NCBI RefSeq assembly: GCF_032716425.1
Contig: NZ_CP090419.1
Coordinates: forward strand, 3,593,001-3,657,000
Direction of reading: 5' to 3'
Source: Pseudoalteromonas sp. N1230-9
GTDB taxonomy: Bacteria; Pseudomonadota; Gammaproteobacteria; Enterobacterales; Alteromonadaceae
DNA length: 64,000 bases
Shown here: in pieces, positions 18,673-28,905 of the stretch
Numbering within the stretch: position 1 is the first letter of the stretch
Layout of the letters: each line of letters opens with the position of its first letter
Program-made: the position numbers and the translations under genes
Notes under the pieces: model-generated
What the model was told of the DNA's origin: nothing
Seen by the model: the letters and a program-made list of their open reading frames with translations, nothing else
Database searches by the model: none

Positions 18673-21600
18673 ATGAAATTAAATAAATTAGCCATGCTCA
18701 TAGCTTGCTCTTTGGCTGTTACAGGTTGTGGTAAAGAAGAGGGTACTAAGCTTGACTCATCCCCTGCGGTTGCCGAGCCACAAAGCGCAAAACCAAGTGT
18801 AAGCAGCAGTGTTCAATACACTGAATCTGGTAGCGTCATGGTGGCTAATGTAAGTGTGCACGATCCTTCAGTCGTTAAAGTTGACGACACCTATTATATT
18901 TTTGGCTCTCACCTTGCTGCCGCTAAATCAACTGATCTCTTGAACTGGGAAATGATTTCGAGCCTTTCAGCTAACGCAGCCGTTAATGAAAGCCCATTAT
19001 TCGATTACAACTACACAGGTGAAATTGCCGAAGGTATTGAATGGACAGACGGTTTTACAGGAAACTGGGCTGCCGATGTAATCAAAGCGCCAAATGGCAA
19101 ATTTTGGTTCTACTATAACCACTGTGCACAAGATAACCCAGATACCGCAGATGTGGTTGATGAAGTGTGCTGGAACCGCTCTTACCTTGGTTTAGCTGAA
19201 GCTGACAATATTGAAGGCCCATACAAAAACAAAGGTATTTTCTTACGCAGTGGTTATCGCTCAGAAGCTGAATTTACAGCTTACCCACTTGATAACGGCC
19301 AAACGACATGGAATGGTGCCGTTGATCCTAACGCCATTGACCCTGCAACTTTCTATGATGCTGACGGCAAACTTTGGATGGTTTACGGCTCATACTCTGG
19401 CGGTATTTTCGTGCTAGCAATGGACGAAGAAACAGGTATGCCAGAAGCAGGTCAAGGCTATGGTAAAAAACTAGTAGGCGGTGACTTCCGAGCAATGGAA
19501 GGTGCATTTGTGATGTACAGCCCCGAAAGTGAATATTACTACTTATTCTACTCAGTAGCTGGTTTTGCGCTAAACGATGGTTACAACATCCGTGTCGCTC
19601 GCTCAAAAACACCTGATGGTCCATACCTAGATAACGCAGGTAACGACATTGCTGCAATGGGCGGACTGGAAGTGGGCGAAAAACTAATGGGTGGCTTTGA
19701 GTACACGCAAGAACTTGGCGAAACAGCACCTGCATGGGGCTACCAATCACCAGGTCATAACTCTGCTTACTACGATGAGACGACAGGTCGTCATATTTTA
19801 GTAACGCATACACGTTTCCCGCAAACATCGACTGAGTTCCCAACCATTTCAGAAGCGCACCAAGTTCGCGTACATGAAATGTTCATTAACTCATTAGGTT
19901 GGCCTATGGCTTCACCGCAGCGCTATGTGCCGCTTGAAGGCGACAACATGGTTGTGGCAGATGAACTTTATGGTTATTACAAATTTATCAACCATGGTAA
20001 CGATGTAAATACAGATGCTATTCGTTCAATGCATATTGCTTTAAACGAAGATCACTCTGTAACCGGTGATGATCCAGGTATCTGGTACATGATTGATGAC
20101 TCAAATATTAAGCTTGAATTAGATTCTGGTACGTACTTTGGTGTGGCTAAATGGCAATGGGATGATGCAACTAAAGCGATGGCGGTCACTGTATCTGCAA
20201 CATCAAGCGAAGGTGCAACCATTTGGGCAAGTAAACGTGATGAAATCACAGATACAGCTAACGTACTAGGTACTGTTCAAGAATCGCTAGATATTAAAAC
20301 TGAATTATCAATTGCAGACGAAGGCTACTCATTACCGACAAAAGGTAAAGATGGTGCAGCAATTAACTGGGAAAGTAGTGATGAGTACTACATCACCAGT
20401 GAAGGCTCAGTATTTATTCCAACGCCAGATCGCGGTGATAAAGCAGTTACGTTAACGGCTAATATCTCATTAAACGGTGAAAGTACAACCAAAACTTTCA
20501 ATGTAAACCTTGAAGCACGCCCTGAGTTTAAAAATGCGATTGCACACTATGCATTTGAAGATTCACTCAGTGATGGCTTAGGAAACCTTGATGATGCGGG
20601 TGTAACAGACAACAGCATGCTAAATGTGGGTGCTGGTACAGCAGCCTACGCTGAAGGCCAAACAGGTAAAGCCTTTAACTTCGATGGTGCAACGGGTGTT
20701 CGTTTACCTGATGATCTTGTCACTGGCGATGAGTACACCATTTCATACTGGCTAAAACCAACGGTTTTAACTGACTTCTCACCAACGTTTTTTGCGGCAA
20801 CATCGGATGCTCGCTGGATGAGTCTAATTCCGGGTAATACACACTTTACCTCAACACCCATGCTATGGAGCCGTTATCAAGAAGAAGACGGCACAGATAA
20901 CTGGAATCAAATAATCTCAGCAACACCAGCAATGATGGATTGGAACCATATCGCCATTACCTATGCAAATGGTACAGCAACACTATACCGTGATGGTGAG
21001 CTTGCAGGTAGCATGCCGCGCCCTGACTTTTTTAGTACACAAACGGGCAACTTTGCGCTAGGTGTAAACTATGGCTGGGACTTACCGTTCCAAGGTCAAA
21101 TTGATGAGTTTATTGTGTATGACTACGCACTCAATAGCTTAGACATTAACGGCGCAGCGATTAACAACTTAACTGATTCAACTCAGTTTGAAGGCTTTAT
21201 CACAAATGCCCTTGATTTAGGTGACTTATCTGCAGTACGAGAAAGTTTCGAATTACCTCGCGTTGGTCCGTTTGTATCAGGTATTAGCTGGACATCCAAC
21301 AACGAACAGTATTTAAAACCTGTCAATGGCACAGCTATTGTCACTCAGCCAAGTGCGACAGCTGGCGACCAAGTTGTGACATTAACGGCCACTATTCGAT
21401 ATAAAGACTTCACTGATACCAAGTCATTCGATGTAACCTTAAAATCACTTGCACCAGCTGAATACAGCTTTGAAGGTGACTTAAGTGCGCTAAATGATGC
21501 CTACGCAGCTGGCAAACCAACTGGTGGTTTAATTAATAATACTGGCGGCAATGTTACTTATGTAGATGGTATTATAGGCCAAGCCGTATTTCTTGACGGT

Positions 21601-22095
21601 TCGGGGGTTCGTTTACCGGATAATCTAATAACCACCAATGACTACTCTGTATCTATGTGGCTTAAACCAGAAACCTTCACTGATTACACGACAGCATTCT
21701 TTGCAGGAGCAAGTGCAAATTCATGGCTAAGTTATGTTCCATCAATGTCTGGAACTGCACTTACCCGCTTATGGGCAAATAACGGCGCATTCTTCGATAA
21801 TGCTGAGTTAGATAGTCGCATTCCTCTTAGAGAATGGACACATGTTGCATTCACAGTCGACGGTACGAATGGTAATGCTTTAAAAATGTACGTGAATGGT
21901 GAACTGCAACTAGAAACAAATGGTTTTCCACGTGTATTCACAGTCCCTGGTGAAACCAACGAGTTTGCACTCGGTGTTAACTACTGGGATACCCCCTACA
22001 ACGGGGCTATTGATGAACTGAAAATTTTCAACGGTGCAATCAGTGCTGAAGAAATAAAAGCACTCTTTGACGCAGCTTCTGCACAAGAAGAGTAA
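18673..22095 (+). CDS. Large lipoprotein GH43 arabinanase with two Ig-like/LamG modules
   Basis: Protein of 1140 residues. The lipoprotein signal ends AVTGC (Cys19). The GH43 propeller (about 57-435) has VHDP (Asp64), AIDP (Asp223) and AMEG (Glu276) and resembles the extended bacterial arabinanase group. A GH43-linked beta domain follows (about 440-530). Then come two repeated units: an atrophied-Ig-like segment with an SSxExYL-type strand (about 535-615 and 830-925), each followed by a LamG/concanavalin-like domain (about 617-800 and 926-1135; FNFDGATGVRLPDDL and VFLDGSGVRLPDNL). These C-terminal domains probably bind polysaccharide. As a surface or periplasmic lipoprotein it would cut long arabinan. 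Confidence 0.87.
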   Translation: MKLNKLAMLIACSLAVTGCGKEEGTKLDSSPAVAEPQSAKPSVSSSVQYTESGSVMVANVSVHDPSVVKVDDTYYIFGSHLAAAKSTDLLNWEMISSLSANAAVNESPLFDYNYTGEIAEGIEWTDGFTGNWAADVIKAPNGKFWFYYNHCAQDNPDTADVVDEVCWNRSYLGLAEADNIEGPYKNKGIFLRSGYRSEAEFTAYPLDNGQTTWNGAVDPNAIDPATFYDADGKLWMVYGSYSGGIFVLAMDEETGMPEAGQGYGKKLVGGDFRAMEGAFVMYSPESEYYYLFYSVAGFALNDGYNIRVARSKTPDGPYLDNAGNDIAAMGGLEVGEKLMGGFEYTQELGETAPAWGYQSPGHNSAYYDETTGRHILVTHTRFPQTSTEFPTISEAHQVRVHEMFINSLGWPMASPQRYVPLEGDNMVVADELYGYYKFINHGNDVNTDAIRSMHIALNEDHSVTGDDPGIWYMIDDSNIKLELDSGTYFGVAKWQWDDATKAMAVTVSATSSEGATIWASKRDEITDTANVLGTVQESLDIKTELSIADEGYSLPTKGKDGAAINWESSDEYYITSEGSVFIPTPDRGDKAVTLTANISLNGESTTKTFNVNLEARPEFKNAIAHYAFEDSLSDGLGNLDDAGVTDNSMLNVGAGTAAYAEGQTGKAFNFDGATGVRLPDDLVTGDEYTISYWLKPTVLTDFSPTFFAATSDARWMSLIPGNTHFTSTPMLWSRYQEEDGTDNWNQIISATPAMMDWNHIAITYANGTATLYRDGELAGSMPRPDFFSTQTGNFALGVNYGWDLPFQGQIDEFIVYDYALNSLDINGAAINNLTDSTQFEGFITNALDLGDLSAVRESFELPRVGPFVSGISWTSNNEQYLKPVNGTAIVTQPSATAGDQVVTLTATIRYKDFTDTKSFDVTLKSLAPAEYSFEGDLSALNDAYAAGKPTGGLINNTGGNVTYVDGIIGQAVFLDGSGVRLPDNLITTNDYSVSMWLKPETFTDYTTAFFAGASANSWLSYVPSMSGTALTRLWANNGAFFDNAELDSRIPLREWTHVAFTVDGTNGNALKMYVNGELQLETNGFPRVFTVPGETNEFALGVNYWDTPYNGAIDELKIFNGAISAEEIKALFDAASAQEE

Positions 22096-22141
22096 CGGAT
22101 AAGGTGAGCTGTCTCACCTTACTTATGTGTTGTCAGGAAAG

Positions 22142-22166
22142 GCCGGGTGAAAACTCGGCTTTTTTA
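22142..22166 (+). terminator. Terminator after the large arabinanase
   Basis: GCCGGGT-GAAA-ACTCGGC hairpin (one G-U pair) followed by seven T. An earlier hairpin without T-run, AAGGTGAG/CTCACCTT, lies at 22101-22120. Confidence 0.85.
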
Positions 22167-22239
22167 TCTCAAAAATTAATGCTAAAGAAATAGTACCCAT
22201 TGCCGATACTAATTTATCCTTCACTTATACTTAACCGCG

Positions 22240-22656
22240 ATGAATATTAACTCGTTAGCGCATGCCCTGAACATAGATAACCAAAAATCGACGGCAAAAG
22301 ACGATACTACATCCGACTATCGTTTCTCTATTGCTGAGAGAGCAACTCTTTCTGGACAACAAACAGCAGAAACAAAAGCGCAAGAAAAAAAGAGTGAACT
22401 GCCAGCTGCAATTCAAAAAATGCTCGCCCAGTTAGAACTTTTAAAAGAACAACTTGAGCAAGCAAAAGAGCAACTTGCAAAACTACAAGCCTCAGAAAAC
22501 CAACAAGATGATGCAGTTAAAACACAAATCGAAATACAACTTGAAATAGTCATGGGGTTACAAAACCAAGTTATGTCACTAAGCCAAGCTATCGCAGATG
22601 CAATGAAAGAGGCCGGTATCAGCGATCCAGGGGTATTAATTAGTGCGCTGGTGTGA
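22240..22656 (+). CDS. Hypothetical coiled-coil protein
   Basis: Small protein of 138 residues, not recognised. Residues about 55-95 form a clear coiled coil (repeated LEQAKEQLAKLQA-type heptads), rich in Gln and Lys. A hydrophobic stretch near the C-terminus (MGLQNQVMSLSQAIADAMK) is amphipathic rather than membrane-spanning. It has no signal peptide. No good ribosome site precedes the ATG, so expression is not certain. It sits alone between two terminators in the arabinan locus and shows no obvious link to sugar use. A FlxA-like relation is possible. Confidence 0.6.
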   Translation: MNINSLAHALNIDNQKSTAKDDTTSDYRFSIAERATLSGQQTAETKAQEKKSELPAAIQKMLAQLELLKEQLEQAKEQLAKLQASENQQDDAVKTQIEIQLEIVMGLQNQVMSLSQAIADAMKEAGISDPGVLISALV

Positions 22657-22670
22657 AAATGAGCGCAAAA

Positions 22671-22697
22671 AAAGCCACTCATAAATGAAGTGGCTTT
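22671..22697 (-). terminator. Terminator after the GH43-ricin gene
   Basis: AAAGCCACT / AGTGGCTTT hairpin with nine-base loop. The minus-strand side continues into a T-run, fitting the end of the leftward galM-GH43 operon 27 bases away. Confidence 0.85.
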
Positions 22698-22723
22698 GGT
22701 TGAGTCGATTTTTTACTTATAAC

Positions 22724-24670
22724 TTAATTTGGTTCACGCAGATGGAACACTTGGCACTTATTACCTAAATCAGGTTGTTGTGCGAAGTTAGTGTTTTCAG
22801 CTAAACCACAGTTACTTAAACCAAGCGCTTGTTTTGTGTAACGGTTGATAAGCATCACACCACCACCTTCTACCGGAGCAATACGCCACTGTGCTGTTTT
22901 CGCTGCACAGGAAGCCATTTCTACGTTGGCACCAGGTACTAAGGCGTTATCAGCTACCGCAGCACAGAACTCGCTGTCAGCGCTTTGTTTAAGGCTTACA
23001 TAGCCTGTATCTGTTGGTGTGAAGAACCATTGCTGTGCATCTTTATGCGTGTAAGCTTGTTGCTCAACATTAGTACCTGCTTTAACTGTATCTGCCACGC
23101 TAAGTGCTTTACCACTTTGTTGACTTAATACAACAACACTGCCCATTGGGCGTAATTGCCAGTCACCACACGCTGTTGCGTCGCTTTGCTGTAAAACCGC
23201 TTGGTTTTGTGCGGCAGAACAACCAGCAACCGCTAATGGCTTGCCTGTGTAACGGTTAGTAATAGATACATTACCATCTGTACTTGGTGCTACTTTCCAT
23301 TGCTGGCAGAAATTATTGCGCCATGCTGCAGATTGTACTTTAGCGTTATCTGCGTCATTACAGCTTTCAAGCTCTAAGAACTTGCTGTCTTCACGGTTAG
23401 CTAAACGAACAAAACCATCTGTTGTTGCATCAATAACCCATTGACCATTGGTGCTTGCACACTGACGTTGAACTGCACGTGCATCTTGTGGATCAGCTGC
23501 AATGTCTAAACATAAGCTGCTTGTTGCATTCACTAATTGATAACGTTGACCTTGCACTCGCGTTACCAGTGGGCCGTATTCACCTGATGGCGGAGCTACT
23601 TCAACGCCTGGTGTTAATGGTTTACCAAAGCTTGGTGTGCCATCGTCGTTCCAAGTGAATTTTTGCGCACGTAATGAACGCGTCGCACTACAACCGTGCT
23701 CTACCGAATCATTACCGTGATAAACTAACCAATCTTCTGTGCCGTCTGGCGATGTGAAAAAGCCGTTGTGACCAGGGCCAAACACTTCTTCTGTACGCTC
23801 AAATACTGGCCTTTCGTATTTTTTCCAGCTGCTCGCTTTAAGCGGATCGTCACCAACAAGCTCAAGCATACCTAGTTTGTAATCAGGAGTATTACAGAAG
23901 CTTGCTGAGTACGTCATAAACGTACGGCCATTGTGCTGTAAAATTTCAGCGCCTTCAGTTACTTTGCGACCACTGATTTCCCAATCTAACTCAGGACGCG
24001 TGATCACCGTATGCGGTGAGTTCTTCTTCAGAGTCCATGGGTTTTCCATTTCAGCAATAATGTTTAATTGCTGATCACCCTGCCATTGTGAGTAGATCAC
24101 ATACAACTTATCTTTGTACGTTAGGTAGTTACCGTCGATGTTCCATACGTTAGGCATTAATGCGCCCTTGTATTCGTATGGACCCATAGGATCGTCACCA
24201 GCACTTTCTAATACGTTTAAGTGTTGGTTATCTAAAGTGCCATCAGTACCCGCCGTGTACATCATGTACCAACGGTAGCCGTTTGGTCCTTTTAGGCGAT
24301 GGAATTCAAACGCCCAGAAGTTACAGCAACGTTCAGGGTTTGAATCAGACCAAACATTGATAGGTGTTGCATCAGCAAGGCCCGCTAATGTTGGTGATTT
24401 ACGCATCACTAACTCAGAAGTCCACGTTGTTGTAGTTAGGTAATAGTTACCATCCCAATACTCAAGCCATGGATCGGCGCCATTTGGGAAAAGAGGATTA
24501 GTAAAAATACCATTATCTTGGATTGGCGCTTTTGCTGTGGCTGCGACATCTGCTTTGGCTGTGTTGTCTTCAGCCGTAGTCTGACAGCCCGTCAGAGCGC
24601 CAAACGACAAGGCAAATAGGCTAGCTAAACCAGCCTTTTGCATTGCGTTTTTAAGCTTTGTTGTTTTCAC
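22724..24670 (-). CDS. GH43 (subfamily 26-type) arabinofuranosidase with ricin-type lectin repeats
   Basis: Lipoprotein of 648 residues (signal ends ALTGC, Cys29). The GH43 domain (about 50-360) has GADPW (Asp66), NIDGNY (Asp179) and VTEGAE (Glu239), and the GPGHNGF segment, matching exo-1,5-alpha-L-arabinofuranosidases. From about 370 to the end there are ricin-B-like beta-trefoil repeats (QxW blocks such as NGQWVI, CQQWKV, AQQWFF), probably two trefoils that bind galactose- or arabinose-containing glycans. It follows the aldose-epimerase gene by 12 bases in the same direction, so both are one transcript. Compared with the 7149-8177 enzyme it adds lectin domains and a lipid anchor. Confidence 0.9.
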   Translation of the reverse strand: MKTTKLKNAMQKAGLASLFALSFGALTGCQTTAEDNTAKADVAATAKAPIQDNGIFTNPLFPNGADPWLEYWDGNYYLTTTTWTSELVMRKSPTLAGLADATPINVWSDSNPERCCNFWAFEFHRLKGPNGYRWYMMYTAGTDGTLDNQHLNVLESAGDDPMGPYEYKGALMPNVWNIDGNYLTYKDKLYVIYSQWQGDQQLNIIAEMENPWTLKKNSPHTVITRPELDWEISGRKVTEGAEILQHNGRTFMTYSASFCNTPDYKLGMLELVGDDPLKASSWKKYERPVFERTEEVFGPGHNGFFTSPDGTEDWLVYHGNDSVEHGCSATRSLRAQKFTWNDDGTPSFGKPLTPGVEVAPPSGEYGPLVTRVQGQRYQLVNATSSLCLDIAADPQDARAVQRQCASTNGQWVIDATTDGFVRLANREDSKFLELESCNDADNAKVQSAAWRNNFCQQWKVAPSTDGNVSITNRYTGKPLAVAGCSAAQNQAVLQQSDATACGDWQLRPMGSVVVLSQQSGKALSVADTVKAGTNVEQQAYTHKDAQQWFFTPTDTGYVSLKQSADSEFCAAVADNALVPGANVEMASCAAKTAQWRIAPVEGGGVMLINRYTKQALGLSNCGLAENTNFAQQPDLGNKCQVFHLREPN

Positions 24671-24682
24671 GTTTGTGTTCCT

Positions 24683-25894
24683 TTATTTTGTACCAAATTC
24701 GTACACGATGCGTGTTGAATACACGTCACTTGGCAGTAATGTTGTGCTTGGGAACGTTGGCTGATTAGGTGCATCAGGGAAATGCTGTGGCTCTAAACAA
24801 AAACCACTTCTAAAATTATGCACTAAGCCAGACGCTTGCTGAGTACTACCGTCTAAGAAGTTACCTGAATAAAACTGTACTGCAGGCTCTTCTGTGTAAA
24901 CTGTTAACGTACGGCCAGAGTTTGCTTCGTAAACCGTCGCTGCTTCAATAAGTTCATTGCTTGGCGTGTCTTTAAGCACAAAGTTATGGTCATAACCTTT
25001 ACCAAGTTTCAGTTGTTCGTTACTTGCTTTGATATCTTGACCAATTACTTTAGCTTTACGGAAGTCAAACGGTGTGCCAGCCACATCCATCAACTCACCA
25101 GTTGGGATCAAGCCGCCATCCACAGGCGTAATTGCTTTTGCGTTAATTTGCATTTGGTGATCAAGAATGTCGCCTTTACCCGCTAGGTTAAAGTAGCTGT
25201 GTTGCGTCATATTGATGATGGTAGGCTTGCTTGTCGTAGCAATAAACTGCATATCTAACGTGTTGTTATTCGTTAGCGTGTAAGTCACTTCTGTCGTCAC
25301 TTCACCCGGGTAACCTTGGTCACCATCAGGGCTCACTAAACTTAAGGTAACACCTGCGCTGTTTTGCGTCGTGAACGGTGTCATGTTCCATACTTTCTTA
25401 TCAAAGCCTTGCACACCACCATGTAAGTGGTTGTCACCGTCGTTGGTTGCTAATTGGTATTCAGTGCCATTTAACGTAAATTTACCGTTTGCGATACGGT
25501 TACCAAAACGCCCGATGATTGCACCGTAGTAAGTTGTCGCTTTTGTGTATGCTTCTAGGTTATCTAAACCCAGTACAATATTACCCATTTCGCCTTTTGC
25601 ATCTGGCGTTTCAATACGCGTGATAATGCCGCCGTAGTTGATCACATCAACGCTAATACCATTGCTGTTAGTCAGCGTTACTTGATTAACTGGGGTTTGA
25701 TCAGCAAGTACGCCATAGGCCGTCATTGATGCTGAAGGGGAAGTCGTCATGTTGTCTCCTTGATGAGCACACGCTGGTGTAAGGGCAATCCCACATGTCA
25801 CCAACAATGCATAAAGCCCGCGCGACTTTTTCGTGTTCGAACTGGCTGTTTGATGAGTTGTTTTTAAACCTTGGAAAACACATTGCAATGACAT
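24683..25894 (-). CDS. galM: Aldose 1-epimerase (mutarotase), exported
   Basis: Aldose 1-epimerase of 403 residues, interconverting alpha and beta anomers of free sugars. GalM marks include YGGIITRIETPD, GRFGNRIANGKF, HLHGGVQGFDKKVW, TQHSYFNLAG (catalytic His) and FCLEPQHFPDAPN (catalytic Glu). It is about 50 residues longer than cytoplasmic GalM. The extra N-terminus holds a hydrophobic segment, LYALLVTCGIALTPACA, so the enzyme is probably exported, fitting arabinose released in the periplasm. AAGG lies 8 bases before the ATG. It heads the operon with the ricin-domain GH43. Lipidation at the Cys is possible but the lipobox is poor. Confidence 0.9.
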   Translation of the reverse strand: MSLQCVFQGLKTTHQTASSNTKKSRGLYALLVTCGIALTPACAHQGDNMTTSPSASMTAYGVLADQTPVNQVTLTNSNGISVDVINYGGIITRIETPDAKGEMGNIVLGLDNLEAYTKATTYYGAIIGRFGNRIANGKFTLNGTEYQLATNDGDNHLHGGVQGFDKKVWNMTPFTTQNSAGVTLSLVSPDGDQGYPGEVTTEVTYTLTNNNTLDMQFIATTSKPTIINMTQHSYFNLAGKGDILDHQMQINAKAITPVDGGLIPTGELMDVAGTPFDFRKAKVIGQDIKASNEQLKLGKGYDHNFVLKDTPSNELIEAATVYEANSGRTLTVYTEEPAVQFYSGNFLDGSTQQASGLVHNFRSGFCLEPQHFPDAPNQPTFPSTTLLPSDVYSTRIVYEFGTK

Positions 25895-25925
25895 ATGAAT
25901 AACCTTTTTGTAATTTTATTTATAG

Positions 25926-25938
25926 TTTTATAATACAA
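25926..25938 (-). promoter_or_regulatory. Candidate operator upstream of galM
   Basis: On the minus strand this reads TTGTATTATAAAA, 32 bases upstream of the galM start. It differs by one base from the TTGTATGATAA found at araB and tal. Confidence 0.5.
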
Positions 25939-25965
25939 ATGTAGGTGTCATTGCAAATTTAATCG

Positions 25966-26550
25966 CTAAAGTTGGATTTTGCCGTCTTTCACCATGATGC
26001 AATCCATCCCCGCACTTTTGGCGGCTTGGTAGCCAATTTGCGTGTCTTCAAACACCACACATTTACTTGGTTCAACACCTAAAAGCGCTGCCACTTTTAA
26101 GAATGTTTCTGGGTTCGGCTTGCCTTTACTAACATCACTGGCAGTCACTAAGGCACCTATTTTATTAATTAAATTCGTATCTGTTAGATGATCAATTGCA
26201 TGTTCGCGATCAGCCCCCGTGCCCACGCCCATTGGCAATACACCATGGTACTTTTCAAGTACTGCGACGGTTTCGTCAATCACCAGTGGTTGGTGCTGTA
26301 AATCAACCCAAAACTGGTGTTTATCTTTTGCCACAACTAGAGGGTCGTGTTCTAAACCAAATTTTTCGTTAAGCATTTCAATTGTTTTAACGGTCGGAAT
26401 GCCACCTAAGCTGTACATATAGTCGTAATCGAATGGGTAGCCATAGGCTTCGCAAGCTTTTTGCCATGCCTGTAAGTGACTGCCCATTGAGTCAATTAAG
26501 GTGCCATCCATATCAAAAATAATGCCTTGGTAGGCGCTTAAATCGATCAT
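25966..26550 (-). CDS. HAD-superfamily sugar phosphatase/phosphoglucomutase-like
   Basis: HAD hydrolase of 194 residues of the beta-phosphoglucomutase/YqaB type. Motif I is IIFDMDGTLIDS (the two Asp residues near 12 and 14), motif III is KGKPNPETF, and motif IV is VVFEDTQIGYQAA. I start at 26550, with AGGAG about 5 bases upstream, rather than at the GTG nine codons earlier. It lies about 135 bases after araA in the same direction and may be part of the ara transcript. A housekeeping role in removing unwanted sugar phosphates would fit; the actual substrate is unknown. Confidence 0.85.
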   Translation of the reverse strand: MIDLSAYQGIIFDMDGTLIDSMGSHLQAWQKACEAYGYPFDYDYMYSLGGIPTVKTIEMLNEKFGLEHDPLVVAKDKHQFWVDLQHQPLVIDETVAVLEKYHGVLPMGVGTGADREHAIDHLTDTNLINKIGALVTASDVSKGKPNPETFLKVAALLGVEPSKCVVFEDTQIGYQAAKSAGMDCIMVKDGKIQL

Positions 26551-26686
26551 ATCTACTCCTAAAAAGTTTCGCTTCACAATAGCATAAGCCAGCGAAGAGC
26601 GTGGCTCATCACTGGCTTAATCGACAACAAAATTTGGGATGAACGTGCTCACACACAGCACGTTCTAGTACATAAAGTACTAATTC

Positions 26687-28186
26687 TTACAGGCCACGTT
26701 TTAGCATGTAGTAAGCTGCGTTATGACGAAGCTCTGTTTTGAAACCACGGATCGTCGTATCGTTATCGATGATCATAGTTTCAACGCCAGCCATTTCAGC
26801 AAAATCGATAATCATATCGGTTGTTACTGCTTGGCTGTATGCAGTGTGGTGTGCACCACCGGCGTGGATCCATGCAGCTGATGCTACAGATAGATTTGGT
26901 TTTGGTTCCCAAAGCGCTGAAGCAACAGGTAAGTGAGGTAAATCAGCTGGCGGAGCCACTGTGTCTACTTCGTTGATTAAGATACGGAAACGGTTACCCA
27001 TATCAATTGGTGATACGTTGATTGCAGCACCCGGTTTTGCAGTAAACAATAAACGACCTACATCACATTTCACACCGATAGTGTGTTGGTGAACTTCAAG
27101 GCGTGGTTTTTGTGCTGCAATTGAAGGACACACTTCTAACATGTGCGCGCCAAGTACTTGGTCAGTCTCACCCATGTTGTAAGTGTAATCTTCCATGAAT
27201 GAACAACCGCCGTCACGGCCTTCACCCATTACTTTCATGATGCGAACCATAGCAGCTGTTTTCCAGTCACCCTCACCACCGTAACCATAGCCTTTCGACA
27301 TTAGGCGCTGTGTAGCAAGACCTGGAAGACCAGAAAGACCTGATAAGTCTTCAAAACAGTTAGTGAATGCTTTAAAGCCGCCTTTCTCTAAGAAACGCTC
27401 CATACCAAGCTCTAAACGTGCTTCGTTGCGTAGCATTTTCACTGCGTAATCGTCTTGTAGAGTCTCGTCAGCAATTACGTAGTCTTGCTTATAAAGCTCT
27501 AACTGTGCATCAACTTCTTCTTCAGTGATAGTATCAACCACTTTTACAAGCTCAGCGACACCAAACGCGTGTACTTCATAACCAAAAGTAATTTGCGCTG
27601 AAACTTTGTTACCTTCAGTAACTGCAACTTGACGCATGTTGTCGCCAAAACGCGCAACTTTAAGTGTTTGGCTTTCTGCCCAACCTTTTGCCGCACGACA
27701 CCAGTCATCTAACTGCTGTTGTACGTCAGCACGTTGCCAGTGACCTGCAACAACTTTACGCTCTTTACGCATTACAGTACCGATGAAACCGAACTCACGG
27801 TCACCGTGTGCACTTTGGTGCGTATTCATGTAGTTCATGTTGATGTCAGACCAAGGAAGGGCTGCATTGAACTGAGTATGTAGGTGTAACCAAGGCTTAC
27901 GTAATTCGCTTAGGCCAGCAATCCACATTTTCGCAGGTGAGAAAGTGTGCATCCATAATACTAAGCCAACACAGTTAGGATCCGTATTTGCCGCTTGGCA
28001 AACAGCGTGAATTTCTTCAGGTGACTTAACGGTAGGCTTACATACCAAGTTTACTGGTAGATTAGCTTCGCTGTTTAAGCCCGCTACAATTGCTTCGCTG
28101 TCTTTGGCAACCGTTTCTAACACCTTAGGACCATAAAGATGTTGTGAGCCGGTAACAAACCAGACTTCTTTCGTCATCGTCGTCAT
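26687..28186 (-). CDS. araA: L-arabinose isomerase
   Basis: L-arabinose isomerase of 499 residues, the usual length, converting L-arabinose to L-ribulose in the cytoplasm. It shows the family start [12 protein letters not shown], the segments [18 protein letters not shown] and [23 protein letters not shown], and the C-terminal [13 protein letters not shown] with metal-binding histidines. AGAGG lies about 8 bases before the ATG. It is the third gene of an araB-araD-araA operon, 23 bases after araD. The call is secure. Confidence 0.98.
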   Translation of the reverse strand: MTTMTKEVWFVTGSQHLYGPKVLETVAKDSEAIVAGLNSEANLPVNLVCKPTVKSPEEIHAVCQAANTDPNCVGLVLWMHTFSPAKMWIAGLSELRKPWLHLHTQFNAALPWSDINMNYMNTHQSAHGDREFGFIGTVMRKERKVVAGHWQRADVQQQLDDWCRAAKGWAESQTLKVARFGDNMRQVAVTEGNKVSAQITFGYEVHAFGVAELVKVVDTITEEEVDAQLELYKQDYVIADETLQDDYAVKMLRNEARLELGMERFLEKGGFKAFTNCFEDLSGLSGLPGLATQRLMSKGYGYGGEGDWKTAAMVRIMKVMGEGRDGGCSFMEDYTYNMGETDQVLGAHMLEVCPSIAAQKPRLEVHQHTIGVKCDVGRLLFTAKPGAAINVSPIDMGNRFRILINEVDTVAPPADLPHLPVASALWEPKPNLSVASAAWIHAGGAHHTAYSQAVTTDMIIDFAEMAGVETMIIDNDTTIRGFKTELRHNAAYYMLKRGL

Positions 28187-28209
28187 GTTAATAATCCTCT
28201 AAATTCTTG

Positions 28210-28905
28210 CTATTTGCTCTGACCGTAATACGCGTTTTTACCGTGCTTACGTAGATAATGTTTATCCATCACTGCTTTTTTAAGTTCAGCTGCGTGTGGA
28301 TCTAAAGTGCGTGTTAAATACGCCATGCGTGCAATCTCTTCGAGTAGCGCGGCATGGTATACAGACTGAGCGGCATCTTTACCCCACGTGAAAGGCGCAT
28401 GACCCGCAACAATCACCATAGGTGCAGCTTTCGGATCGCGGTCTTGATACGCATCAGTAATTTGAATACCGGTTTCTAATTCATAATCGCCATTCACTTG
28501 CTCATCGGTTAGCTCACGAGTACAGGTGATGTCACCGTGTACATAGTCAGCGTGAGTTGTGCCAAGACAAGGAATGCTTTGCTTTGCTTGCGCCCATGCA
28601 GTTGCATAGGTCGAATGCGTGTGTGTTACACCGCCAATTGAATCAAAGTGGCGATATAAATGAACATGTGTTTTAGTGTCAGAAGACGGACGCATAGACC
28701 CTTCAACAATGTTGTTTTCAAGGTCGACGATTACCATGTCATCGGCTTTCATTTGGTCGTACGATACACCACTTGGTTTAATCGCAATTACGCCTTTGTC
28801 GCGGTCGATTTGCGATACGTTACCAAAGGTATAAATCACTAAGCCACGACGTTGCAGCTCCATGTTCGCTTCATAGACTTCACGTTTTAGTTCAGTAAAA
28901 CTCAT
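28210..28905 (-). CDS. araD: L-ribulose-5-phosphate 4-epimerase
   Basis: Class II aldolase-fold epimerase of 231 residues, turning L-ribulose-5-phosphate into D-xylulose-5-phosphate. Expected signatures are present: GNVSQIDRDKGVIAIKPSGV, the zinc motif THSTYATAWAQ, and TTHADYVHGDI. The start overlaps the end of araB by four bases (ATGA), showing translational coupling. Together with araB and araA it completes the isomerase route of arabinose use. The call is secure. Confidence 0.98.
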   Translation of the reverse strand: MSFTELKREVYEANMELQRRGLVIYTFGNVSQIDRDKGVIAIKPSGVSYDQMKADDMVIVDLENNIVEGSMRPSSDTKTHVHLYRHFDSIGGVTHTHSTYATAWAQAKQSIPCLGTTHADYVHGDITCTRELTDEQVNGDYELETGIQITDAYQDRDPKAAPMVIVAGHAPFTWGKDAAQSVYHAALLEEIARMAYLTRTLDPHAAELKKAVMDKHYLRKHGKNAYYGQSK

